From the NCBI GenBank assembly GCA_039602395.1, contig JBCNJP010000006.1:53967502-54031501 (forward strand): a DNA stretch of 64,000 bases, given 5' to 3'. The notes beneath the pieces were generated by a model. The model ran no database searches. It saw only the letters and a program-made list of their open reading frames with translations, and had not been told where the DNA came from. This stretch comes from Deinandra increscens subsp. villosa. Its lineage: Eukaryota > Streptophyta > Magnoliopsida > Asterales > Asteraceae. Shown here in pieces: positions 45,524-57,724 of this stretch. A program made the position numbers and the translations under genes. How positions within the stretch are numbered: position 1 is the first letter of the stretch; each line of letters begins with the position of its first letter.

Positions 45524-48087
45524 TGTGACACCCGAGAATTTCAAGGTTAACTTCCGTTAGACAAACCCGTTAGTTACGTTATAAGTGTTAACTTAGTAAC
45601 TAATGCTTAACTAGGCCGAATACGTCCACGACCTTTGGTTGATCACCGAACCCGTCCATATGTGTTATGTGTTCATCATTGATTGTCTTCATGTGCAATG
45701 TGATTTAAATACATGACTTATTATTGTGAATAGCTGGATTAATTGTAAATACTTGATTATGTGAAAATTGACCTGTTTTAGTAGCCAGCGAAACTAACGG
45801 GCGAAACTATAGTGTCGCCCGGTAGCCAGCTAAGACAATCCAATATCACGAGACCAGAGCTAGTTTCGCCTGGCCAGCGAAACTGCCAGCGAAACTGGCT
45901 CCTGATATAAATAAACTTAATAAACCCTAGTAGCCTCATTTGCTTAAACCACACAACAAACACACACACACACACTCTTTTCTCCTGGAGATTCTGGCCA
46001 GTCAAGGTTCACACCGAGTTGTCGAGATCTCAGCCCCAAACCATCATCTACCAAGCTAGGAGATCGAACCGTGAGTCCCAAAAACCTCCATTTTGTGTTT
46101 TATATGTGTTTTTCATAAAAAGCATGACCAAACCTTCATGATATTACTTGATCTTCTGTAAATATGCTTTAGGATGCTAGATCTACCATAAAGTCAGAAA
46201 CTTTACGTGTAAAAACAAACCATGATGATGATTTATGCAATTTTGGTCATTTTAGGGTTTAGAAGTGTTTTTAGAGATTTGATGATTAAAATGCATGTTA
46301 AACATGATAAAGCTGCTTGATTTATGTTGGTAAATGCCTATGGATGCTAGATAATGAATTGCATGTATGATCAGAAGCTGTTAGGTTGATTTTTAGGCAA
46401 ATCCGTATGTTTTTCGCGACCAGCGAAACTGCGTGTTCTCTGGGCGAAACTAAGTAGCGAAATTATATCTCCTTCCAGCGACACTGACCAGCGAAACTAT
46501 AATGTCGCCGGGTAACCTGACCAGACCAGTTCGAGCGAAACTATCGAGCGAAATACCTGAACGAAAGTTCAAACCAGTTTCCCTGCGAAACTAGGCTAGC
46601 GAAACTGCGTCAGCAGTTTCGGGCGAAACTAGCCTAGCGAAACTGTGTCACCGGGCATTGCCTAGCGAAAGTGCTGCCCGTGCACCTAGCGAAACTGCCT
46701 AGCGAAACTATGCTAGCGAAACTAAGACCTGACCTAAAAACCAAACTTGTGAAATTTGCTTAAGTGTTATGCCATGACTTACATGATTATGCCATGATGA
46801 AACATGTTTGATATCTGATTCATATGAACCCTTGTTTATGATCAACCATTGGTGTCGTGTGTCGGTATGTCGAGTCATAGTTGCAACATGCTATGTTATG
46901 GGCCATAGTGACGTTAAGTAAAGATTAGACACGAAACTAATACTTAAGACCTAAACGTGTTCTAGGTCTTCGTTAAACAACAATATTTGGATTACTTGAA
47001 GTGTAGCAGTGCAACCAAAGGTGAGTGTCACTAACCCGCTTACCGTGAGTCCGTTTGGGCCACACCGAATAACTTAACGAAAACAATGCTGATAAACTCT
47101 AGAGTGCTAGGCACCTACTGATGAACATGAGAACACGGGATGCTTGGCACCCACTTGATGAACTGAAGTGTTTTATGGGAAACACTTGTGAACTCTGAAC
47201 AAACTATTTTTGAAACAAAACTGAAAACGTTTTAATATGGCTAGTGTAGGTTAAAGTCTAAACCATATGATATCACATGTTTTCTAAGGATGCCTTATAA
47301 CTTAAAAGTCCTCAACTAAAATTGTGCCATTAATTGTAAAGCGAGGGGATGTTGGGTAGATCTACTGGAGTTTGACAAACTCCGCCCCGTGGCACGGGAA
47401 GTGCACGGAGGAACAATATCAGCCTATTTGACCGTGGTCCCGAGAGGACACGGGGGAGGCAAAAACCGCGATGACGTAGGTCCGCACCGTACGGGATGGC
47501 TCGGCCCCCACAAAAATAAGTCAGCTTTGGTACAAACTTCCTTAGAGCATGGAACAACGGATTAGCTACCCGCGATATCGGTTGAGTCCTTTAACTTTAC
47601 GGAACTAGTACATACCCGATGACGTAGGTCACGGACAAACCATTTATAAACTGAGATTTAATTACGAGCATTGCTTTTCACAAATAAATGACTTGTAAGT
47701 ATACCTTGACACGAATTATGATTATGAGACCGGGCCAATGCATGACACGCCCACTGTGAACTCACCAACCGTTAGGTTGACACTTGCGTGGTTTAAACTT
47801 TTGCAGATCGCTAAGGAGTATCCACCGGAGGTTGGCATGGCACGTGAAGACTCTTATTTTTGATTTAACTTAAGTTGGGAATTTATAAAACAATGAATTT
47901 GTAAGGCACGTGGTTAGTGCCAGGATAATTATTTTTCCGCTGCGTATGTAATTTAAGACTTCGATTTATAACTTGTGTTTGAACTGACCCTGATTCGTTT
48001 AGTATTTGTAACTATGGTTGTGGATCCTGGTCTAGTCGCGCCCCTTAACGGTATGAACTCCGTTAGTGGTATTTTGGGGGTGTTACA
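45524..48087 (+). repeat. Gypsy copy 2, 5' LTR
   Basis: It starts TGTGACACCC and ends GGGGGTGTTACA. The TATA box TATAAATA is at 45906-45913. GCGAAAC motif clusters lie at about 45785-45895 and 46425-46725. Confidence 0.93.
45906..45913 (+). promoter_or_regulatory. TATA box of the Tekay LTR
   Basis: TATAAATA lies 382 bases into the LTR, just after the first GCGAAAC cluster. It recurs at 53901-53908 in the 3' LTR and in both LTRs of copy 1. Confidence 0.7.
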
Positions 48088-48090
48088 GAT

Positions 48091-48103
48091 TGGTATCAGA
48101 GCC
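48091..48103 (+). promoter_or_regulatory. Primer binding site, tRNA-iMet type, copy 2
   Basis: TGGTATCAGAGCC starts three bases after the 5' LTR. Confidence 0.92.
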
Positions 48104-48635
48104 ATAAGTTGCAGAGAACTGGAATCATTTTTGAAAACGATTTGGAAACTGCAACTTGAAAACCTTGGTTACAAAACGAACAAACAAATTCCCAAAGACA
48201 AAATTTTTACGTGCCAACCTGGGATACTCGCTCTGCTGTGTAAGTAAAAGCTTAGTACGTACAGATATATGTATATATATATATAAGTATATATATAGAC
48301 CGTGTCTAAGTAGTCTAACGGAAGACCTTAGGAAATTTTCACACGAATACGAAATGCGACCGCAAATACGCGCACTACTCTGGGGAAAGCGACAACGAAA
48401 CGATGCTACACGCTACGTCCTGATTTCTACTACGACGACTACGCCGACGGTGACTTTATGGGGAGCCGACCTTCGACGATAGCACTCACGACGTTCCTCG
48501 ACGACGCCTCGATTTTGCACGAAAATTTTTTCTGGACTAATAGTGGGATAACGGGAACTGGCTAATATACATATTATGGGATGTGTATAAAATATAACTG
48601 TGACTGAACACTGGCTACTTTAACTGTTCAGCAAG

Positions 48636-49897
48636 ATGTCTGGAAGAGGAAACGGAAGAGGCGGCATAAACATGACGCCTGCACAGCTGCAAGCAATGAT
48701 TACTGAACATGTGCAAGCCGCGGTGGCAGCCGTCCAAGCTGCATATGCCGCACAGGGTAACTATTATGCGGTTAAGGCACAAAGCAATTATATCATGACC
48801 TGTTTAATTTTAAAATCCGAACTATTTATGCATCAGGAAACCACCATCACTGCACGTTCAAGTCCTTCATGGACTGTAAGCCGATGACATTTTCCGGCGA
48901 AGAAGGAGCTGTAGGACTCCTCAGGTGGATTGAGAAGTCCGAAAAGGTTTTCTCCATGTGTAACTGCCCAGCTGAAAGCAAGGTGAAGTTTGCTACTGGT
49001 ACCTTCGAAGGAGCTGCACTCTCCTGGTGGAACGCTGAAATTCAGATGGTTGGGCTAGACGCGGCTAATAACATGCAGTGGGCAGCGTTTAAGGAGCTGA
49101 TCATGGAAGAATACTGTCCACGTGACCAAGTCAAGAAGCTTGAGGGTGAATTCCTGAATTTGAAGATGTCTGGGTCTGAAATCGAACAGTACACTGCACG
49201 ATATCATGAGTATGAGGTCCTATGCCCCACAATGGTCGATGCTGAGTTCAAACGCATTGAGCGTTATCTGGAAGGCCTCGCGCCTCAAATCAAAGGATTG
49301 GTGACTGCCAGCAACCCCGCGACCGTACAACAAGCCATCCGTTTGGCTCACAAGCTCACTGATCAAGAGGTCGAGAAAGGTACTCTACCTACGAAAGCCA
49401 CCGAGAAGACTGCCTTGTGTGGCAAGAGAAAAGCTGACGATGAAGCTCCTGAAAACTCGATGAATGTTCAGAGTGTTGGAAACAGCACTGGGAGGTCTTA
49501 TAACTCCCAAGGTCAAAGCAAGAGGTCCGGGAATAACAGTGGCAACTACCGCCAGGGCGGAAATGGTCAGAGCAACTACAAGGGTAACCTGCCCTTGTGC
49601 AACAGGTGTGGAAAGCATCATGCTGGCAATTGTAGGAAGAATATGAGCTGCGAAAGGTATGGTAAGGGAGGCCACGAAGCAAAGGACTGTTGGGCAACCT
49701 TGCCCGAGCAACAAAACCGCCCCAGAAGAAACAACAACTATGGGAACAATCGGGGCAATGGAAATAATGGCCAGAACCGCAACAATGAAGCTCCCAGGGG
49801 AAACGGTAACGGGAATTGTTATGAATGTGGTGCTCCAGGCCACATTAAAAGAGACTGCCCACAGCTAAGAAGACAAGGGAACGGAAATCTGGGATAA
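48636..49897 (+). pseudogene. Tekay gag, copy 2, ends at a frameshift
   Basis: Translation starts at 48636 ([10 protein letters not shown]). The inferred 80-bp intron is 48757-48836, after which the gag frame runs to a stop at about 49895-49897, right after the zinc knuckles. Compared with copy 1, the linker around 49885-49895 differs by a net one base, which moves the protease-RT part into another frame. The middle zinc knuckle reads [14 protein letters not shown] in place of [14 protein letters not shown], losing a zinc ligand; the third (CYECGAPGHIKRDC) is intact. The gag protein could still be made, but gag-pol could not without frame slippage. Confidence 0.88.
48757..48836 (+). other. 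Inferred intron in Tekay gag, copy 2
   Basis: Donor CACAGG|GTAACT and acceptor ATGCATCAG|G. Removal joins the exons in phase (121 nt before, then 32 nt to the inner ATG at 48869). The branch and pyrimidine region is TTTAATTTTAAA. Confidence 0.75.
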
Positions 49898-52800
49898 TAA
49901 CGGTGGGAATGGTAACGGTGGAGGTAATGGTAATGGGAATGGCAATGGTAATGGTGGAAATGGTAGAGGTCGAGCTTTCGTCATGGGCCAGGGTGAAGCT
50001 CGCAATGACGCCAACGTGATTAATGGTAAATTTATTTTGAACGGTTTCTTTGCTACTGTTTTATTTGATTCTGGTGCTGAGAAAAGTTTTATTTCCACTA
50101 AATTTGCTAGACTAATTAACGCTAAACCGATCGACTTAGATGCTAAATATGTGGTAGAACTAGCAAATGGTAAACTTCATGATACGACCCAGATAGTTAA
50201 GGATTGTAAGCTAGAACTAGCGGGCCATACCCTAGGAATTGACCTTATGCCTTTCCCGATTGGTAGTTTCGACGTCATAGTAGGAATGGATTGGTTATCC
50301 GAAAACCGAGCTGAAATTTTATGTAAGGAAAAAGTGGTTCGTATTCCACTCGAAGACGGCAAAGTGTTAACGGTCCAAGGAGAAAAAGGTGGAACAGTCA
50401 CCGGCATTATTTCATTCCTTAAAGCTCAGAAATGCCTCCGTAAGGGTCACTTCGCGATTCTTGCGAACGTCACTGACACGACACATCCCGAGCGCAAAAT
50501 TGATGATTACCCGATAGTTCGCGACTTCCAAGACGTATTTCCTGAAGATCTGCCTGGTCTGCCTCCATTTCGACAAGTTGAGTTTGGGATTGATTTAGCT
50601 CCAGGTGCCGCTCCGATCGCACGCGCACCTTACCGATTGGCTGTAAGTGAACTCATCGAACTCTCCTCACAACTGCAAGAGCTACTCGACAAGGGGTTTA
50701 TTCGTCCAAGTTCGTCTCCATGGGGAGCTCCGGTACTGTTTGTTAAGAAGAAGGATGGAACGTTCCGCATGTGCATTGACTACCGAGAGCTTAACAAAGT
50801 TACGATCAAGAATCGGTATCCACTTCCTCGAATCGACGATCTCTTCGATCAACTGCAAGGTTCAAGCTACTACTCAAAGATCGATCTACGGTCTGGTTAT
50901 CACCAACTTCGTGTTCGTGAAGAGGATGTTCCTAAGACTGCTTTCAGAACTCGATATGGTCACTACGAGTTCCTGGTTATGCCGTTTGGGCTAACCAATG
51001 CACCTGCCGTATTTATGGATCTGATGAATCGAGTGTGCAAGCCGTACCTCGATAAGTTTGTGATAGTTTTCATCGACGACATTTTGATCTACTCTAAGAC
51101 AAAGGAAGAACACGAGGAGCATCTGCGTCTTATTTTGGAATTGCTTCGCAAGGAACAGCTTTATGCTAAGTTTTCGAAATGCGATTTTTGGATTCGCGAA
51201 GTCCAGTTTCTCGGACACATTGTTAATGAGGAAGGAATTCATGTCGATCCAGCCAAAGTGGAAGCTATAAAGAACTGGTCTACCCCAAGAGCGCCAACGG
51301 AAATCCGACAATTTTTAGGATTTGCCGGGTATTATCGAAGGTTTATTAAGGGTTTCTCTCAATTGGCCCAACCCTTAACAGCCTTAACGCACAAAGGAGT
51401 GCAATACAGATGGGGTGAGAAAGAAGAGCGCGCGTTCCAAACGCTTAAAGATATGTTATGTTCGGCTCCAATTCTTGCGTTACCCGATGGAATTGACGAT
51501 TTTGTGGTTTACTGCGATGCATCAATCCAAGGACTCGGTTGCGTGTTGATGCAACGAGATAAAGTGATTGCCTATGGGTCCAGGCAACTAAAGGATACTG
51601 AAAAGAATTATACAACGCATGATTTGGAAATGGGAGCCGTTGTTCATGCACTCAAGATTTGGAGACATTACCTATATGGAACAAAGTGCACAATATTCAC
51701 CGATCATAAAAGTCTACAGCACATCTTTGATCAGAAAGACCTCAACATGCGGCAAAGAAGGTGGTTTGAATTACTGAACGATTATTATTTGGCTATTAAG
51801 TATCATCCTGGAAAAGCCAACGTTGTGGCTGATGCTTTAAGTCGGAAAGAGTACGAAAAGCCTCGTCGGGTACGAGCGCTTCAACTTACAATACATTCAG
51901 GATTACCGGATCGGATCCGTGACTGCCAACGAGAAGCTTTGAAAGCAGAAAACTTCGCAGCTGAAGCACTGCGTGGTGTAGATGGCCATTCTGAAGTTAA
52001 GTCCGATGGACTCACGTACTATAATGACAGAATCTGGGTTCCATTGTTTGGAAATCTCCGCGAGCTCGTGATGGACGAGGCTCACAAGTCAAGATACTCG
52101 GTACACCCTGGATCAGATAAAATGTATCAGGACTTGAAAAATCTTTATTGGTGGCCGAATATGAAAGCCGACATTGCTCGATATGTGGCTAAATGCTTAA
52201 CATGCTCAAGGGTCAAAATTGAATACCAAAAGCCTTCTGGTTTACTACAACAGCCAAAAATCCCAGAATGGAAATGGGAGGACATCTCCATGGATTTTGT
52301 AACGGGATTACCTCATCGATCAAATCAACCGGATGCGATTTGGGTTGTCATCGATCGGTTAACCAAATCTGCACATTTCATTCCGATGAATGAAAGTGAT
52401 AATATGGATAAATTGACAAAGCTGTACATCGACAAAATTGTGAAGCTTCACGGTGTGCCTAAGACTATCATTTCTGATCGAGATCCTCGATTTACTTCCC
52501 GGTTATGGCAATCAATGCAGGAAGCATTGGGAACCCGACTAGACATGGGTACAGCCTATCACCCACAAACAGATGGTCAATCGGAACGAACGATTCAAAC
52601 CTTAGAAGATATGCTCCGTGCTTGCGTCCTTGACCTTGGGAAAGATTGGGAGACTCACCTTCCACTGGTGGAGTTCTCTTACAACAATAGTTATCATTCA
52701 AGTATAGGTGCTGCACCTTTTGAAGCACTGTATGGCAGAAAATGTAGATCGCCCGTGTGTTGGGCTGAAACGGGTGAGAAAGGACTTACTGGACCGGAAG

Positions 52801-53360
52801 TTATCCATGATATGACCGAACGGATTATTCAAATTAGGCAACGGCTAGCTGCAGCACGTGATCGACAGAAGAGTTATGCCGACAAACGCCGAAAACCTCT
52901 AAAGTTCGAGGTGGGTGACAAAGTATTGTTGAAGGTATCCCCCTGGAAGGGAGTGATACGCTTCGGGAATCGTGGAAAGTTAAATCCTCGCTACATCGGT
53001 CCGTTTGAAATTATTGGGGAAGTAGGCCCGGTGGCCTATCGATTGCAACTCCCTGCTGAACTCGATGGAGTTCACAACGTGTTTCACGTTTCCAATCTGA
53101 AGAAATGTCTGGCTGAAGACATCGAAATAATTCCACTGGAGGAATTGGAAATCGACGAACATCTGAGATTTATTGAGCAACCAGTAGAAATCATGGGACG
53201 CGAGGAGAAAGCCCTCAAACGTAGCAAGATTCCGATCGTCAAGGTGCGATGGAACTCAAGGCGTGGACCTGAATATACTTGGGAGCGTGAGGATCAGATG
53301 AAGAAAAAGTATCCTCACTTGTTTGAGCAAACGTCCACAGAAACTCAAGGTATGATTTAA
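49898..53360 (+). pseudogene. Tekay pol, copy 2, separated from gag
   Basis: This open frame begins in the Gly/Asn-rich linker just after the frameshift; the first Met is at 49983. It holds aspartic protease (FDSGA), reverse transcriptase (FIDD), RNase H, integrase with intact zinc-binding region and D, D, E residues, and the C-terminal chromodomain-like segment, 1125 residues from that Met. Lacking continuity with gag and any initiation signal of its own, it would depend on trans supply or +1 slippage. In normal elements of this type gag and pol are one frame, as in copy 1. Confidence 0.88.
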
Positions 53361-53518
53361 TTTTGGGGACCAAAATTCCTTAACGGGAGGAGGATGTGAC
53401 AACCCTAAAAATTTTGCTTTCTTTCCCCAGCGACGATAGCAACGACGACAGCTGATGCTGCGAACGCTACGACACAAGAATAATTTTCGGGACGAAAATT
53501 CCAATTTCAGGGGAATGA
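53361..53518 (+). other. Copy 2 post-pol spacer and polypurine tract
   Basis: A short non-coding stretch ends in CAGGGGAATGA directly before the 3' LTR. Confidence 0.65.
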
Positions 53519-56078
53519 TGTGACACCCGAGAATTTCAAGGTTAACTTCCGTTAGACAAACCCGTTAGTTACGTTATAAGTGTTAACTTAGTAACTAATG
53601 CTTAACTAGGCCGAATACGTCCACGACCTTTGGTTGATCACCGAACCCGTCCATATGTGTTATGTGTTCATCATTGATTGTCTTCATGTGCAATGTGATT
53701 TAAATACATGACTTATTATTGTGAATAGCTGGATTAATTGTAAATACTTGATTATGTGAAAATTGACCTGTTTTAGTAGCCAGCGAAACTAACGGGCGAA
53801 ACTATAGTGTCGCCCGGTAGCCAGCTAAGACAATCCAATATCACGAGACCAGAGCTAGTTTCGCCTGGCCAGCGAAACTGCCAGCGAAACTGGCTCCTGA
53901 TATAAATAAACTTAATAAACCCTAGTAGCCTCATTTGCTTAAACCACACAACAAACACACACACACTCTTTTCTCCTGGAGATTCTGGCCAGTCAAGGTT
54001 CACACCGAGTTGTCGAGATCTCAGCCCCAAACCATCATCTACCAAGCTAGGAGATCGAACCGTGAGTCCCAAAAACCTCCATTTTGTGTTTTATATGTGT
54101 TTTTCATAAAAAGCATGACCAAACCTTCATGATATTGCTTGATCTTCTGTAAATATGCTTTAGGATGCTAGATCTACCATAAAGTCAGAAACTTTACGTG
54201 TAAAAACAAACCATGATGATGATTTATGCAATTTTGGTCATTTTAGGGTTTAGAAGTGTTTTTAGAGATTTGATGATTAAAATGCATGTTAAACATGATA
54301 AAGCTGCTTGATTTATGTTGGTAAATGCCTATGGATGCTAGATAATGAATTGCATGTATGATCAGAAGCTGTTAGGTTGATTTTTAGGCAAATCCGTATG
54401 TTTTTCGCGACCAGCGAAACTGCGTGTTCTCTGGGCGAAACTAAGTAGCGAAATTATATCTCCTTCCAGCGACACTGACCAGCGAAACTATAATGTCGCC
54501 GGGTAACCTGACCAGACCAGTTCGAGCGAAACTATCGAGCGAAATACCTGAACGAAAGTTCAAACCAGTTTCCCTGCGAAACTAGGCTAGCGAAACTGCG
54601 TCAGCAGTTTCGGGCGAAACTAGCCTAGCGAAACTGTGTCACCGGGCATTGCCTAGCGAAAGTGCTGCCCGTGCACCTAGCGAAACTGCCTAGCGAAACT
54701 ATGCTAGCGAAACTAAGACCTGACCTAAAAACCAAACTTGTGAAATTTGCTTAAGTGTTATGCCATGACTTACATGATTATGCCATGATGAAACATGTTT
54801 GATATCTGATTCATATGAACCCTTGTTTATGATCAACCATTGGTGTCGTGTGTCGGTATGTCGAGTCATAGTTGCAACATGCTATGTTATGGGCCATAGT
54901 GACGTCAAGTAAAGATTAGACACGAAACTAATACTTAAGACCTAAACGTGTTCTAGGTCTTCGTTAAACAACAATATTTGGATTACTTGAAGTGTAGCAG
55001 TGCAACCAAAGGTGAGTGTCACTAACCCGCTTACCGTGAGTCCGTTTGGGCCACACCGAATAACTTAACGAAAACAATGCTGATAAACTCTAGAGTGCTA
55101 GGCACCTACTGATGAACATGAGAACACGGGATGCTTGGCACCCACTTGATGAACTGAAGTGTTTTATGGGAAACACTTGTGAACTCTGAACAAACTATTT
55201 TTGAAACAAAACTGAAAACGTTTTAATATGGCTAGTGTAGGTTAAAGTCTAAACCATATGATATCACATGTTTTCTAAGGATGCCTTATAACTTAAAAGT
55301 CCTCAACTAAAATTGTGCCATTAATTGTAAAGCGAGGGGATGTTGGGTAGATCTACTGGAGTTTGACAAACTCCGCCCCGTGGCACGGGAAGTGCACGGA
55401 GGAACAATATCAGCCTATTTGACCGTGGTCCCGAGAGGACACGGGGGAGGCAAAAACCGCGATGACGTAGGTCCGCACCGTACGGGATGGCTCGGCCCCC
55501 ACAAAAATAAGTCAGCTTTGGTACAAACTTCCTTAGAGCATGGAACAACGGATTAGCTACCCGCGATATCGGTTGAGTCCTTTAACTTTACGGAACTAGT
55601 ACATACCCGATGACGTAGGTCATGGACAAACCATTTATAAACTGAGATTTAATTACGAGCATTGCTTTTCACAAATAAATGACTTGTAAGTATACCTTGA
55701 CACGAATTATGATTATGAGACCGGGCCAATGCATGACACGCCCACTGTGAACTCACCAACCGTTAGGTTGACACTTGCGTGGTTTAAACTTTTGCAGATC
55801 GCTAAGGAGTATCCACCGGAGGTTGGCATGGCACGTGAAGACTCTTATTTTTGATTTAACTTAAGTTGGGAATTTATAAAACAATGAATTTGTAAGGCAC
55901 GTGGTTAGTGCCAGGATAATTATTTTTCCGCTGCGTATGTAATTTAAGACTTCGATTTATAACTTGTGTTTGAACTGACCCTGATTCGTTTAGTATTTGT
56001 AACTATGGTTGTGGATCCTGGTCTAGTCGCGCCCCTTAACGGTATGAACTCCGTTAGTGGTATTTTGGGGGTGTTACA
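53519..56078 (+). repeat. Gypsy copy 2, 3' LTR
   Basis: 2560 bp. Substitutions relative to the 5' LTR are near 54137, 54905 and 55622, and a CA run is four bases shorter. Confidence 0.93.
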
Positions 56079-56083
56079 CTCGC

Positions 56084-57120
56084 ACCACCGACAGCCCCCG
56101 CACGCTTCAATTTTTGGGTGAATTTTTTGTCGTTTAGGTGATGAGTCCATTTCTACTCTCATTCTGACCTCCTTCGAAGATTAGATCCGGTTGGTCTCTC
56201 TCTCTCTCTCTCTCTCTCTCTACACCACTCTCTTTCTAAAACTCCGTATTTTGGTTTTGTTTTTCCATATCCTAGATGTAGATGCATTCGATTCCGCAAG
56301 ATTATTACAGCCATAAAGGTATTATCCTTAAACTGATTGTTTTTATAGATCTGAGCCCTAATTATCCTTTCATGGATTATTGATTGATTTAATTTCTCTT
56401 TGTTTGTGCTGCTTAGTTAGATTTAATATTGTGAAAACACATAGAATATGTTGGGTTTCTTTTGTAGCTTCATTTCTGTGATTATTGTTGTGTTCTTGCA
56501 ATGAATTTGGTTTCATTTTTTGTTTAATTTTGGTATTGATTATTATCGTATGCATTTTCTTATTCGCTTATGGTTTTGGTTGAAATTTCTTCTTCTTTTG
56601 GTATTGATTATTGTATATGTTTGCTTCGTTTAAATGAAGATCTTGAATTGTCATATTTGGTTGTTGTTGTTGTCTTGCAGGTGAAAGGTTTGCAGAAATT
56701 GCAGGTCGAAAACCCAAATCTTATTAATTTACAGATCTAACGCTTCCTTTGTTGATGTTTGCTACTCATCTGGAATCAGATTATCTTCTTCACAGGTAAT
56801 TGATTTAACTACCTTACTATATATTAGGTTTGTGTGGTTGATTTGTTTCACTTCTCTCAAAATTTATGTTAAATATTAAAATGAATGAATTCTTGATACC
56901 TTCTTTAACCACGTTTGTGTTATGACGCCGGTCGTTTTTACTCCTCCACCAGTGACCATCAAGTTGATTGTAACAATTTGTTGTTCGATATCCTCATTCG
57001 CCCAAAGAATAAATGTTGATATGTAAATCAAGCACTATATGTAGATTTACAAACTTGCAAGTTCCCATTAATTTCTTCATTTATTAATTAAATCAGGCGC
57101 TTCTCTTAATTTTATTGTCA
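56084..57120 (+). other. Leader-like DNA in the Helitron
   Basis: Together with 45405-45523 this looks like a plant 5' UTR: CACC- and GCC-rich, then a (TC)n run (56195-56222). Splice-like sites follow (GATTATTACAGCC; TTGCAGGTGAAAGG near 56680; CACAGGTAATTG near 56795). No protein is recognised. Confidence 0.4.
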
Positions 57121-57127
57121 TTTTCAG

Positions 57128-57724
57128 CTTTATTAGGACAAGAGGATGTCAAGGTATAAGGCAAATGAAATTAAGGTAAGTGTTAATAGCTTATTTACTT
57201 GGAATGTTAAAATAATTTACATTGGTTTAAATGTTTTCCTCATATGTTGTTGTAAATTTGAGCAAAATATACATCTTAGCGAACAAATTAGATAAACTTT
57301 TGGGTGGCGGTTCAAAGATTTTACTTCGTTTTGGTTTATTGTTTAAGCTGGAGCGTAGAGGTGTGATTTTGATATCATCTAGCTAATTTACATTTCCTTT
57401 TTGATCGATTTGCCTGTGTGTATGTGTGCCTACCTCTGATTCTGTTAAGATATTACTTCTTCTATGGTTTTTTGGTTCCTTTATAGTTTTAGAACCATTG
57501 GATTGACCTAATTAGATAAGACTCTTGAAAACCCATGTTTGTATTTTGTGCAACTTTGCTATCCTGCAGCTTCCCAGATGAAGGTTCTTTTACTACAAAG
57601 TTCAACCCAAACATGAGATTCATCGCAGTTCGCTGTTCTGTTCCGAGCATTGTTAGGGTTAGGCGCCGGAATGGAGTAGTCCGTCCAAAAATGTTGATGG
57701 ATCTTCAATACCGTCACCTCAACG
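57128..57724 (+). pseudogene. Exon-like segments of an unrecognised gene
   Basis: A small exon, 57128-57175, lies between TTTCAG and GTAAGT and contains an ATG (57146) reading MSRYKANEIK. A second, 57570-57724, between CCTGCAG and GTACGT, is open and includes FNPNMRFIAVRCSVPSIVRV. They may be consecutive exons of one captured gene. The family is not recognised. Confidence 0.35.

Larger units (their letters stand above)
45524..56078 (+). mobile_element. Ty3/gypsy Tekay-type chromovirus, copy 2
   Basis: A 10,555-bp plus-strand element of the same family as copy 1. The target duplication CTCGC lies at 45519-45523 and 56079-56083. LTRs of 2564 and 2560 bp differ by three substitutions and two CA repeat units, so it is also recent. 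The polyprotein frame is broken between gag and protease, and one zinc-knuckle Cys is lost. Confidence 0.95.

Noticed and set aside
48771..48836. Alternative gag intron donor GTTAAG at 48771
   Set aside because: It would leave the downstream gag out of frame, whereas GTAACT at 48757 restores the frame in both element copies.
48636..48887. 83-codon ORF as an independent small gene
   Set aside because: Its first 40 codons are the Tekay gag first exon; the rest is read-through of the inferred intron.
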